Source: Blautia_A aquisgranensis (GTDB lineage Bacteria; Bacillota; Clostridia; Lachnospirales; Lachnospiraceae). From it: a stretch of 64,000 bases of DNA. The DNA lies in contig NZ_JBBMEJ010000006.1 of the NCBI RefSeq assembly GCF_040096615.1, positions 103,176-167,175 of the forward strand, read 5' to 3'. The notes beneath the pieces were generated by a model. It was not told the DNA's origin, ran no database searches, and worked only from the letters and a program-made list of their open reading frames with translations. Position numbers and translations under genes: made by a program. This document shows, in pieces, positions 35,348 through 43,814 of the stretch (within the stretch, counting starts at the first letter, position 1; every line of letters starts with the position of its first letter).

Positions 35348-36685
35348 ATGAAGATATTATTCATCTCTCTTGGCTGTGATAAGAACTTGGCAGATTCTGA
35401 GGAGATGCTGGGACTTCTTACAGCCAGAGGACATGAGATCGTAGATGATGAGACACTGGCAGATGCCATTGTGATCAATACCTGCTGTTTTATCAAGGAT
35501 GCCAAGGAAGAGAGTGTGGAGACCATTCTTGAGATGGCAGAGTATAAGAAATCAGGAAGCTGTCACGCACTGGTCGTGACAGGCTGTATGGCGCAGCGTT
35601 ACCAGAAAGAGATTATCGAAGAAGTTCCGGAGGTAGATGCTGTTCTCGGAACCACCTCCTATGGAGACATCGTAAAAGCTCTGGAGGAAGCTGTGGCAGG
35701 CAATCATTTCGAAGAATTCCGTGATATCGATTATCTTCCTGACACAGGAAGCAAACGTGTTCTTACAACAGGAGGACATTTCGGATACCTGAAGATCGCA
35801 GAAGGCTGTGATAAGCACTGCACCTACTGTATCATCCCGAAGCTTCGCGGAAAATTCCGCAGCGTTCCTATGGAGCGTCTGATCTCTCAGGCAGAGGATA
35901 TGGCAGAGCAGGGTGTGAAAGAGCTGATCCTGGTAGCACAGGAAACAACCGTATATGGCAAAGATCTCTATGGCAAAAAATCTCTTCACATTCTCCTTAA
36001 GAAACTCTGTGAGATCAAAGGAATCCGCTGGATCCGTGTTCTCTACTGTTATCCGGAGGAGATCTACGATGAGCTGATCGAGACGATCCGCGATGAGAAA
36101 AAGATCTGCCATTATCTGGACATTCCGATCCAGCATGCGTCTGACCGTATTCTTAAGAGAATGGGACGCCGCACATCTAAACAGGAACTGATCGATATCG
36201 TCGGTAAACTCCGCAAAGAGATTCCGGATATCGTTCTCCGTACAACTCTGATCACAGGTTTCCCGGGAGAGACAGAGGAAGACCATGAAGAGCTGAAAGA
36301 ATTTGTGGACGAGATGGAATTTGATCGGCTTGGGGTTTTCACCTATTCTCCGGAGGAGAATACTCCGGCAGCAGAGATGGCAGACCAGGTTCCTGAGGAA
36401 GTGAAGGAAGAGCGCAGAGATGAGCTGATGGAGCTTCAGCAGGAGATTTCCTACGATAAGGGACAGGACCGCATCGGACAGGAGCTTCTTGTGATGATCG
36501 AAGGAAAGGTTGCTGACGAAAGTGCATACATCGGACGTACCTATGGGGATGCGCCGAAGGTTGACGGATACATTTTTGTGCAGACTGGTGAGCTGCTTAT
36601 GACAGGTGATTTTGCAAAGGTACGTGTGACGGGCGCGCTGGAGTATGATTTGATAGGAGTGCTGAGCGATGAATACACCGAATAA
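35348..36685 (+). CDS. rimO: Ribosomal protein S12 methylthiotransferase RimO
   Basis: A 445-residue MiaB/RimO radical SAM enzyme that methylthiolates an Asp of S12. The N-terminal MTTase domain starts MKILFISLGCDKNLADSE with cluster Cys residues (GC, NTCCF, VTGCMAQRY), the radical SAM motif is CDKHCTYC, and a TRAM domain closes the protein. It starts 3 bases after rpoZ and overlaps pgsA by 17 bases. Confidence 0.96.
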   Translation: MKILFISLGCDKNLADSEEMLGLLTARGHEIVDDETLADAIVINTCCFIKDAKEESVETILEMAEYKKSGSCHALVVTGCMAQRYQKEIIEEVPEVDAVLGTTSYGDIVKALEEAVAGNHFEEFRDIDYLPDTGSKRVLTTGGHFGYLKIAEGCDKHCTYCIIPKLRGKFRSVPMERLISQAEDMAEQGVKELILVAQETTVYGKDLYGKKSLHILLKKLCEIKGIRWIRVLYCYPEEIYDELIETIRDEKKICHYLDIPIQHASDRILKRMGRRTSKQELIDIVGKLRKEIPDIVLRTTLITGFPGETEEDHEELKEFVDEMEFDRLGVFTYSPEENTPAAEMADQVPEEVKEERRDELMELQQEISYDKGQDRIGQELLVMIEGKVADESAYIGRTYGDAPKVDGYIFVQTGELLMTGDFAKVRVTGALEYDLIGVLSDEYTE

Positions 36686-37208
36686 ACTGACAGTTGCAAG
36701 AATGATACTTGTACCGTTTCTTGTAGTTTTTATGCTGACAGGCTGGGGCGGAGATGCCAACCGCTGGATCTGTCTTGCAATTTTTATCGTGGCAAGTGTA
36801 ACAGACTGGTTTGACGGTCACCTTGCCAGAAAATATAACCTGATAACAAACTTTGGAAAATTTATGGACCCTCTGGCAGATAAGCTTCTTGTATGTTCTG
36901 CCATGATCTGTATGATCGAGACCGGCAAGCTTCCGGCCTGGGTTGTGATCATCATTATCGGACGTGAGTTTATCATCAGTGGTTTCCGTCTGATTGCAGC
37001 CGAGAACGGAATCGTCATTGCCGCAAACTACTGGGGAAAATTCAAAACCGTTTCCCAGATGATCATGATCATACTTCTGATGCTGGATTTTGGAGGTATT
37101 TTTACAGTGCTGACACAGATCTTCATCTGGCTGTCTGTTGCACTGACCATTATTTCTCTGCTGACTTACATTATGCAGAACCGTAAAGTACTTTCCATGC
37201 AGGAATAG
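36669..37208 (+). CDS. pgsA: CDP-diacylglycerol-glycerol-3-phosphate 3-phosphatidyltransferase
   Basis: A 179-residue membrane enzyme committing CDP-DAG to phosphatidylglycerol. It starts MNTPNKLTVARM and has the CDP-alcohol phosphotransferase motif DWFDGHLARKYNLITNFGKF within DX2DGX2ARX8GX3DX3D. Several hydrophobic helices follow. It overlaps rimO, a common arrangement. Confidence 0.95.
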   Translation: MNTPNKLTVARMILVPFLVVFMLTGWGGDANRWICLAIFIVASVTDWFDGHLARKYNLITNFGKFMDPLADKLLVCSAMICMIETGKLPAWVVIIIIGREFIISGFRLIAAENGIVIAANYWGKFKTVSQMIMIILLMLDFGGIFTVLTQIFIWLSVALTIISLLTYIMQNRKVLSMQE

Positions 37209-37234
37209 GAATCAGAACGAAGAAGGGAGTTTCT

Positions 37235-37780
37235 ATGACGAAAAAGCAGATACCTGCCAAAGCTTCGAAGAAAGCTCTGGCAAAAGATAAAAACGGAACT
37301 CTGGAGGAGACTGTTGTAACGCTCCTGAAAAAAAAGAAACTTCAGCTGTCTCTGGCGGAATCTCTTACAGGCGGTATGATCGCCCAGAGAATTGTCAATG
37401 TAGCCGGTGCTTCGGAAGTGTTTGGCTACGGCTTTGTTACCTACAGCAATAAAGCCAAGCATAAATGTCTGGGCGTTAAGAAGTCCACACTGAAAGAACA
37501 GGGTGCGGTTTCTGCCAAATGTGCAAAACAGATGGCAAAGGGAGCCTGCAAGGCATCCGGAGCTGACATCAGCGTTTCTGTAACAGGACTTGCAGGGCCA
37601 GGCGGCGGAACAGAGGAGACACCGGTTGGAACAGTATTTATGGGATGCTGTTATCAGGGAAAAACCATTGCAAAGGAGTTTCATTTTACCGGAGACCGCC
37701 TTCAGATCCGGGAGCAGACTGCAGAACATGCGCTGATGCTGCTTCGCGACTGCATGGTCAAAGGAATTCCCAGTAAATAA
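37235..37780 (+). CDS. Stand-alone CinA C-terminal amidohydrolase (NMN deamidase-type)
   Basis: A 181-residue protein: a basic Lys/Ala leader of about 25 residues, then the CinA/PncC domain with LSLAESLTGGMIAQRI (catalytic Ser), VFGYGFVTYSNKAK and SVTGLAGPGGGTEETPVGTVF. It lacks the N-terminal MoCF domain of full CinA, so it is a PncC-like nicotinamide mononucleotide deamidase. AGAAGGGAG precedes the ATG. Last gene of the yicC-pgsA operon. Confidence 0.9.
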   Translation: MTKKQIPAKASKKALAKDKNGTLEETVVTLLKKKKLQLSLAESLTGGMIAQRIVNVAGASEVFGYGFVTYSNKAKHKCLGVKKSTLKEQGAVSAKCAKQMAKGACKASGADISVSVTGLAGPGGGTEETPVGTVFMGCCYQGKTIAKEFHFTGDRLQIREQTAEHALMLLRDCMVKGIPSK

Positions 37781-37827
37781 AATATATATTTCTGGATTAT
37801 AATATTCCGGGAAACACATATTTAAAT

Positions 37828-37890
37828 AAGAGACTGACTTTTGAATTGTCTGATTTTTTATGGGCTTTATCAAAAGTTAGTCTCTTTTTA
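37828..37890 (+). terminator. Terminator of the yicC-cinA operon
   Basis: A 17-bp stem (AAGAGACTGACTTTTGA, 37828-37844, with 37870-37886; one G-U) is followed by a T tract. Confidence 0.9.
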
Positions 37891-37897
37891 TTTTTAC

Positions 37898-37927
37898 CTG
37901 ACAAACATATACCCCTATAGGTATAAT
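37898..37927 (+). promoter_or_regulatory. P-type ATPase promoter with CsoR-type operator
   Basis: CTGACA (37898-37903) and TATAAT (37922-37927), 18-base spacer. The spacer and -10 are covered by TATACCCCTATAGGTATA (37908-37925; 6-base arms and a C-rich centre), matching the TACCCC...GGTA form of CsoR-family operators. Repression until metal binding is expected. Confidence 0.7.
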
Positions 37928-37951
37928 GAGGCCATAGGAGGCGAATATATA

Positions 37952-39904
37952 ATGAAAGAATTAATGAAGAAATGGAAAGGCGCTTTGGAATCTGGTGGAA
38001 TGAAGAGAGATATCGTGTTTCTTGTGATATCCGGAATCTCTTTATTATTAAGTATTTTTGATGTGGTACCACTACCGTTTGATATTGCATGGGTGTCCAT
38101 TCTTCTTTGTGGAATTCCGATTGTCCTGGAAGCGCTGATCGGACTTGTAACAGAATTTGATATAAAAGCAGATGTCCTGGTTTCGCTGGCCTTGATCGCT
38201 TCTGTTCTGATCGGAGAAGATTTTGCCGCAGGAGAAGTGGCCTTTATCATGCAGCTGGGTGGACTTCTGGAGGAAATCACTGTTGCCAGAGCCAGGGCTG
38301 GAATTGAAAAACTGATTCATCTGACACCTCAGACAGCAAGGATCGTGGAGGGAGAACGTGAAGAGATAATCCCGGCGGAGGAAGTAGAAATTGGGCAGAT
38401 ATTGAGAATTCTTCCGGGAGAAACAATTCCTGTAGATGGTACGATACTTACAGGACAGACATCAGTAAATCAGGCAGTAATGACAGGGGAATCGCTTCCT
38501 GTAGATAAAACTGTGGGGGATGAGGTTGCTTCCGGAACAATAAATCAGTTTGGAACGTTTGAAATGCGGGCAATAAAAGTTGGAGAGGATAGCTCTATTC
38601 AGCGGATGATCCGTCTGGTACAATCAGCAGATGCCGGAAAAGCAAAAATTGTAGGACTGGCTGACCGATGGGCAACCTGGATCGTGGTGATCGCGCTAAC
38701 AGCAGCTGTACTGACATGGATTCTGTCCGGAGAGATCATTCGTGCAGTGACGATTCTTGTAGTTTTTTGTCCGTGTGCGCTTGTGCTTGCCACACCGACT
38801 GCGATCATGGCAGCTATTGGGAATGCTGCGAAGCATGGAATCCTGGTGCGGGAAGGGGATGCACTGGAACGTCTGGCAGAAGTATCCAGGATTACTTTTG
38901 ATAAAACGGGAACTCTGACACATGGAACTCCGAAGGTAATAGAGGTAAGAAGTATCCTGCCTGAATATCCAGAAGAGAAATTGTTTGTAATATGTGCTGC
39001 AGCAGAAAGCATGTCGGAACATCCGCTTGGAAAAGCTGTGGTGAACTGCTATAAGGAAAAACACAATGAGAAATTACTGACATGCGAAAGCTTTAAGATG
39101 GTTTTGGGGAGAGGTTTATTTTGCCAGGTGGAAGATAAACTGATTTATGCCGGAAATGAATCCATGATGCGGGAAGAAGATATAGTTATTCCTGAATATA
39201 TAAAGCCTGAAGTTGAAAAACAGCTGAACCGTGGCTGTACCGTGATCTATATAGCGCTGAATTATCAGTTTGCCGGATACCTGGCATTGTCAGATACGAT
39301 CCGAAAAGAAAGTATATCCATGCTGAAAAAGCTGAAAGCTTTGCAGGTGAAACCTGTTCTTCTTACAGGTGATAACGGAAATGCAGCTACAGCTATTGCA
39401 GGGCAGCTTGATATTCATGAAGTACATTCTAATTGTATGCCAGAAGATAAACTGGACTGGATTGTAAGATATCAGAAACAGAATGAAAAAGTATGCATGA
39501 TAGGAGATGGTGTCAATGATGCACCCGCACTGAAAAAGGCAGATGTGGGAATCGCTATGGGAAAATTTGGAAGCGATATTGCAGTAGATGCCGCAGACAT
39601 TGCACTGATCGATGATGAGGTAAAAGAGCTTCCACATCTGATTGCATTGTCCAAAAGGATGATGATCACGATTAAGTGTAATCTTGTATTTTCCCTTAGT
39701 CTGAATTTCCTTGCAATCATTCTTGCGATTACCGGAGTTTTGAATCCTGTTGTCGGCGCATTGGTGCATAATGCGGGTTCTGTTCTGGTTATTATCAATT
39801 CAGCCATGCTTCTGAAATGGAAAAAAGATATTTCTACAGAATCAGGAAACAGCGACAGAATGGACAGAAGCAGTAATTCGCCGGTCCAGATATTAAAAAA
39901 TTAA
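37952..39904 (+). CDS. Heavy-metal P1B-type ATPase
   Basis: A 650-residue metal exporter. CPC motif at 273-275 in VVFCPCALVLATPTAI, phosphorylation motif DKTGT at 317-321, MTGESLPV in the actuator domain, GDGVNDAPAL in the P domain. There is no N-terminal CxxC metal-binding domain. The last helices carry ALVHNAGSVLVIINSAML, unlike the MxxSS of classic CopA or DTG of ZntA, so metal specificity is uncertain; the CsoR-type operator favours Cu(I). The ATG at 37952 follows AGGAGG by 9 bases; the longer frame runs through the promoter. Confidence 0.9.
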   Translation: MKELMKKWKGALESGGMKRDIVFLVISGISLLLSIFDVVPLPFDIAWVSILLCGIPIVLEALIGLVTEFDIKADVLVSLALIASVLIGEDFAAGEVAFIMQLGGLLEEITVARARAGIEKLIHLTPQTARIVEGEREEIIPAEEVEIGQILRILPGETIPVDGTILTGQTSVNQAVMTGESLPVDKTVGDEVASGTINQFGTFEMRAIKVGEDSSIQRMIRLVQSADAGKAKIVGLADRWATWIVVIALTAAVLTWILSGEIIRAVTILVVFCPCALVLATPTAIMAAIGNAAKHGILVREGDALERLAEVSRITFDKTGTLTHGTPKVIEVRSILPEYPEEKLFVICAAAESMSEHPLGKAVVNCYKEKHNEKLLTCESFKMVLGRGLFCQVEDKLIYAGNESMMREEDIVIPEYIKPEVEKQLNRGCTVIYIALNYQFAGYLALSDTIRKESISMLKKLKALQVKPVLLTGDNGNAATAIAGQLDIHEVHSNCMPEDKLDWIVRYQKQNEKVCMIGDGVNDAPALKKADVGIAMGKFGSDIAVDAADIALIDDEVKELPHLIALSKRMMITIKCNLVFSLSLNFLAIILAITGVLNPVVGALVHNAGSVLVIINSAMLLKWKKDISTESGNSDRMDRSSNSPVQILKN

Positions 39905-39922
39905 TTTCACAGTGTATTAAGG

Positions 39923-39957
39923 AAAACGGTTGTCATTGTCCTGGCAATCGTTTTTTA
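39923..39957 (+). terminator. Intrinsic terminator after the P-type ATPase
   Basis: A 12-bp stem with G-U pairs (39923-39934 with 39943-39954) and a T tract. Confidence 0.8.
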
Positions 39958-40040
39958 TTCTTCAATGGAATGAAAAAATGTGTTATGATAAGTTCAGGTT
40001 TATACATGAACATTTTGTTATTGAAAGGCAGGAAAGATAA

Positions 40041-40742
40041 ATGAAACAGGAAGATGTGATCCAGGATGTCCAGAAGAAACTTTTTGAACTGCAGGATCCG
40101 GGGTACAGAGATTTTCATGCAAAGCTGCTGCCAACGGTGGATAAGGAAAGGCTTATCGGCGTCCGTACACCAGTGCTGCGTACATTTGTAAAAAAATTTG
40201 GAAAAACTGAGGAAGCTATAGTATTTCTTAAGGCACTTCCACATCAATACTATGAGGAAAATAATCTTCACGGGCTTCTTCTGGAACAGATCCGGGATTA
40301 TGACCGGTGCATGGAGGAAATAGAACGTTTTCTTCCGTTTATTGATAACTGGGCAACCTGTGATATGCTCGCTCTGCGGGTGGTCAAAAAGCACCTGGAT
40401 ATCTTTATAAACGAAATTTATCGCTGGATAGGATCAGACAGGACTTATACGATCCGTTTTGGAATCAGCATGCTGATGAAATATTATCTGGAGGATGAAT
40501 TCCGGATGGAATATCCAAAAAAGGTTGCACAAATTCATTCAGAGGAATACTACGTAAATATGATGCGTGCCTGGTACTTTGCCACAGCCCTGGCGAAGCA
40601 GTATGATCGAATTCTGCCGTTTCTGGAAGAGAGGCGCTTGGATACCTGGACACATAATAAAACTATTCAGAAAGCCATTGAGAGCTATCGTATCACACCA
40701 GAGCAGAAGGAATATCTCCGCACCCTGAAGATACGGAAATAA
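40041..40742 (+). CDS. AlkD-like DNA alkylation repair protein
   Basis: A 233-residue HEAT-repeat (ALK) protein. Family blocks include GVRTPVLRTFVKKFGK, NLHGLLLEQI, DNWATCDML (the Trp-Asp active region) and SDRTYTIRFGISMLMKYY. AlkD glycosylases excise bulky or positively charged alkyl lesions. GAAAGGCAGGAAAG precedes the start. Activity is inferred from family membership. Confidence 0.88.
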   Translation: MKQEDVIQDVQKKLFELQDPGYRDFHAKLLPTVDKERLIGVRTPVLRTFVKKFGKTEEAIVFLKALPHQYYEENNLHGLLLEQIRDYDRCMEEIERFLPFIDNWATCDMLALRVVKKHLDIFINEIYRWIGSDRTYTIRFGISMLMKYYLEDEFRMEYPKKVAQIHSEEYYVNMMRAWYFATALAKQYDRILPFLEERRLDTWTHNKTIQKAIESYRITPEQKEYLRTLKIRK

Positions 40743-40758
40743 CGGGGAGGAAAAAGAA

Positions 40759-41685
40759 ATGAAAGTTTTGGAAATTGTTTTGCCGGTACTGGTCATGATC
40801 ATTCTTGGAATTCTATGCCGGAAATGTAAGATCCTGAATCAAAATGGTATTGACAACATGAAAACACTGGTCACGAATATCATGCTTCCAGTGGCAATCT
40901 TTCATGCTCTGGCCACAGCGCAATACAGCGGAAAGATCGGAATGCTGGTGGCAATCATGCTTGTAATGCTTGTGGTCTCCTTTGGTATCGGATTTCTTCT
41001 GCGGTCCTTTATGGAAGAGCCGTACAAAAAATATCTTCCGTTTCTGGTCTGTATTTATGAAGGTGGAATGATGGCCTATCCTTTGTATACAAGTCTGTGC
41101 GGCAGTGAAAATCTTTCACAGATCGCTGTGCTGGATATCGCCGGACTGCTCTTTGGATTCAGCATATATATGGGTATGCTGGGGCAGATCGAAAACGGTG
41201 AGAAGATCAATGCAGGAAATCTGTTTTTCAGTGCCATAAAAACACCTGCATTTATCGGAACAGTCTTAGGAATCCTGGCAGGTCTTACAGGAGTGATCGA
41301 TCGCCTTGTGGCGAGTCCTTTCGGAGACTGTTATCTTGGAGTGGAAAATATCCTGACAACTTCTATCACGCCGATCATCCTCATTGTTGTGGGATACAGC
41401 ATGGAACTGGTTCCGGAGCTTATACGTCCCTGCATCAAAACGATTCTGATGAGAATCATTCTTCAGGCACTGATGATCGCGGGCGTTCTTGTTGCAGTCA
41501 AATATCTGGTCGGAAGTTCCAGACTTCTGAACCTGGCGATCATTACATACATGTCTTCACCGGCAACCTTCAGTATGCAGACATTCTTGAAAAAAAAGGA
41601 AAGCAGCGCCTACGCCTCAACGACCAATTCGCTGTATTGTGTGGTTTCTATTGTGGTTTATGTGGTGCTGGCGATCGCAGGATGA
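40759..41685 (+). CDS. AEC (auxin efflux carrier) family transporter
   Basis: A 308-residue membrane protein with about ten helices, beginning in the membrane (VLEIVLPVLVMIILGILC), with the conserved IMLPVAIFHAL and the C-terminal TYMSSPATFSMQTF. AEC proteins move malate, malonate or other small organic anions in bacteria. The substrate is unknown. The stop overlaps the MATE start (ATGA), so the two are coupled. Confidence 0.87.
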   Translation: MKVLEIVLPVLVMIILGILCRKCKILNQNGIDNMKTLVTNIMLPVAIFHALATAQYSGKIGMLVAIMLVMLVVSFGIGFLLRSFMEEPYKKYLPFLVCIYEGGMMAYPLYTSLCGSENLSQIAVLDIAGLLFGFSIYMGMLGQIENGEKINAGNLFFSAIKTPAFIGTVLGILAGLTGVIDRLVASPFGDCYLGVENILTTSITPIILIVVGYSMELVPELIRPCIKTILMRIILQALMIAGVLVAVKYLVGSSRLLNLAIITYMSSPATFSMQTFLKKKESSAYASTTNSLYCVVSIVVYVVLAIAG

Positions 41686-42893
41686 GATGCACCATGGAAA
41701 GATTTTTTATAAAAGACAAAAACTTCTACAAAACATTTTTCAGCCTGATGATCGTGGTTGCCCTGCAGAATCTCGTGGCATACAGTGTAAATATGCTGGA
41801 CAATATGATGCTTGGGAGCTACAGCCAGAATGCACTTTCCGGAGCTGCAACTGTCAATCAGATATTTTTTGTGGTCAATCAGCTGGCTATTGCCATTGGA
41901 AACGCACTGATCGTCATGTGCTCCCAGTACTGGGGAAAAGGAGATACCGGTACAATAAAAAAACTGACCGGTATTGCGCTAAGCTTCAGTTTTTTTGCAA
42001 CTATACTTATATTCGTGATATGTGCTGTATTTCCGGAACAGGTGTTGTCTCTTTTTACGACTTCACCGGATATTATTGCGGAAGGACGGGATTATCTTGG
42101 AATACTGAAATGGACATTCGTGCTGTTTCTGATCAGCAATCTTTTGATCTCCATGCTGAGAAGTGTGGAGACAGTACGGATCTCTTTTATCATTTCTGTG
42201 GTATCTCTGATCGTAAACGGCGGAATTAATTATACGCTGATATTCGGACATTTTGGATTTCCGGAAATGGGAATCAGAGGAGCTGCCATAGGAACTCTGG
42301 CAGCCAGAAGTCTTGAATTTCTTATAGTACTGATCTATATTATAAAGATAGACAAAAAGGTACAGCTGTTTCGCGGCGGAACATTTTGGAAAATCTTTTT
42401 ACGCCGCAGAAATGCCGAAAACAGGAAGCTTTGGGGCGATTTTGTGAAAGTGGCCTCACCGGTCATTTTTTCTGGTCTGGTCTGGGCAGCAGGACGAACC
42501 CTGTCTGTGATTGATATTTCTATAGGAGTTGTACTGGCAGGACTTTTGTTTATACTGAGAATCCCGTTGCTCTCCACGTATAACCTGACAGAGGAAGCGA
42601 CAATACTTGCGGATCATCTTATTATGATCATGAGCATAGTGATGATAGGAATGTCGTACCAGATGCCGGTTTCCGTGGGAGTTATCCAGGGCGGTGGAGA
42701 TACGAAATTCAGCATGTATATGAACCTGATCTCCACCTGGGGAATCGTTATGCCGCTGTCATTTCTGGCAGCATTTGTCTGGAAGGTACCGGTGGAATGG
42801 GTAGTAGTGGCTGTACAGTCCGATCAGATTTTTAAATGTATACCGGTATTTCTGAGATTCCGAAGCTATAAATGGATCCGGAAGCTGACCTGA
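41682..42893 (+). CDS. MATE family efflux protein with internal deletion
   Basis: A 403-residue MATE protein (start at 41682 overlaps the AEC stop; the ATG at 41694, MERFFIKDKNFYK, is also possible). Helices 1-6 and the last helices are recognisable, ending QSDQIFKCIPVF and KWIRKLT. Between FSGLVWAAG and RTLSVIDISIGV about 60 residues usual in the family (region of TM7-8, AILGHLG to IIGKTVGEG) are missing in frame, where paralogues have about 450 residues. The product may be inactive. It is convergent with the HAD gene, with 5 bases between. Confidence 0.8.
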   Translation: MRCTMERFFIKDKNFYKTFFSLMIVVALQNLVAYSVNMLDNMMLGSYSQNALSGAATVNQIFFVVNQLAIAIGNALIVMCSQYWGKGDTGTIKKLTGIALSFSFFATILIFVICAVFPEQVLSLFTTSPDIIAEGRDYLGILKWTFVLFLISNLLISMLRSVETVRISFIISVVSLIVNGGINYTLIFGHFGFPEMGIRGAAIGTLAARSLEFLIVLIYIIKIDKKVQLFRGGTFWKIFLRRRNAENRKLWGDFVKVASPVIFSGLVWAAGRTLSVIDISIGVVLAGLLFILRIPLLSTYNLTEEATILADHLIMIMSIVMIGMSYQMPVSVGVIQGGGDTKFSMYMNLISTWGIVMPLSFLAAFVWKVPVEWVVVAVQSDQIFKCIPVFLRFRSYKWIRKLT

Positions 42894-42898
42894 AAAAA

Positions 42899-43726
42899 TT
42901 ATGAAAGAGCAAATTTTTCAATGGCACGGGCAACCCCTTCCTCATCATTGGAAGAAGTAATATAATCCGCAGCGTCTTTTACCTGTGGCTGTGCGTTGGC
43001 CATGGCTACGCCGAAACCAACCTCGCGGAGAAGGTGCACATCATTATCGCCATCTCCGCAGGCCATAATAGCTTCCCTTGGAATACCAAGCATTTCTCCA
43101 AGTGCAACGAGTGCAGTTCCTTTATTGACACCTGTTGCATTGATCTCGATATTGTAGCTTAAAGAACCTACCAGCTCCAGTTCTTTTAATTCACTTAATT
43201 CTTTCCAGGCTTGCTCTCGCTCATCCATATCTGCAAAAAGAGCCTGTACCTTATCCATATTGCGGTTTTCTTTTGCGATGACATCCCAGATATCAGGGAC
43301 CGGAATACGTGTGGTCCGTACATAATTCCACATATTAGGATCGTGATGATATTTTCCCACTTCATCGAGTTTGGCAGCATCGGCATATCCCTGTCCGTCA
43401 AAATAGATCTCGCTTAAGGTATCGTATTTCTCAAAGATCCGGAGAGCTTTTTTGGCACTTTCCATGGGGAGAAGATGTTCAATGAGAAGCTTGTTATGGT
43501 CTGTATCCAGTACTCTGGCTCCGTTGGAAGTGAGGGCATAGTGGATTCCGGGAAAAGTTCTCAGCTCTTCCGGAATGCCTGTAAAAGGACGGCCGGTAGC
43601 CACGAGAACCAGAATACCAGAATCAATAGCTTCCGTAAGAACGCGACGGGTGTTTTCTGTGAGTTCTTTTTGGGTATTTAGAAGTGTTCCGTCCAGATCA
43701 AGTCCGATCATTCTTATCTGCTTCAT
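42899..43726 (-). CDS. Cof-type HAD-IIB phosphatase
   Basis: A 275-residue HAD hydrolase. Motif I is GLDLDGTLLNTQKELT, motif II ATGRPF, motif III lysine within the GVNKGTAL block and motif IV MACGDGDNDVHLL. The cap is of type IIB. Such proteins dephosphorylate sugar phosphates, FMN or PLP; the substrate cannot be told. Confidence 0.92.
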   Translation of the reverse strand: MKQIRMIGLDLDGTLLNTQKELTENTRRVLTEAIDSGILVLVATGRPFTGIPEELRTFPGIHYALTSNGARVLDTDHNKLLIEHLLPMESAKKALRIFEKYDTLSEIYFDGQGYADAAKLDEVGKYHHDPNMWNYVRTTRIPVPDIWDVIAKENRNMDKVQALFADMDEREQAWKELSELKELELVGSLSYNIEINATGVNKGTALVALGEMLGIPREAIMACGDGDNDVHLLREVGFGVAMANAQPQVKDAADYITSSNDEEGVARAIEKFALS

Positions 43727-43771
43727 ATTTGTAAAATTCCTTTCAAGATCAGAGATAACATATACAGAAAA

Positions 43772-43801
43772 ACCGCCCCGAAAAATGCTTCCCGGGGCGG
43801 T
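43772..43801 (-). terminator. Terminator of pgi
   Basis: ACCGCCCCG (43772-43780) pairs with CGGGGCGGT (43793-43801); on the minus strand a T tract follows. Confidence 0.88.
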
Positions 43802-43814
43802 GTATATCTGCTTA

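Noticed and set aside
35552..36760. 402-codon minus-strand reading frame opposite rimO
   Set aside because: It is a codon-bias shadow of rimO and pgsA without a ribosome binding site.
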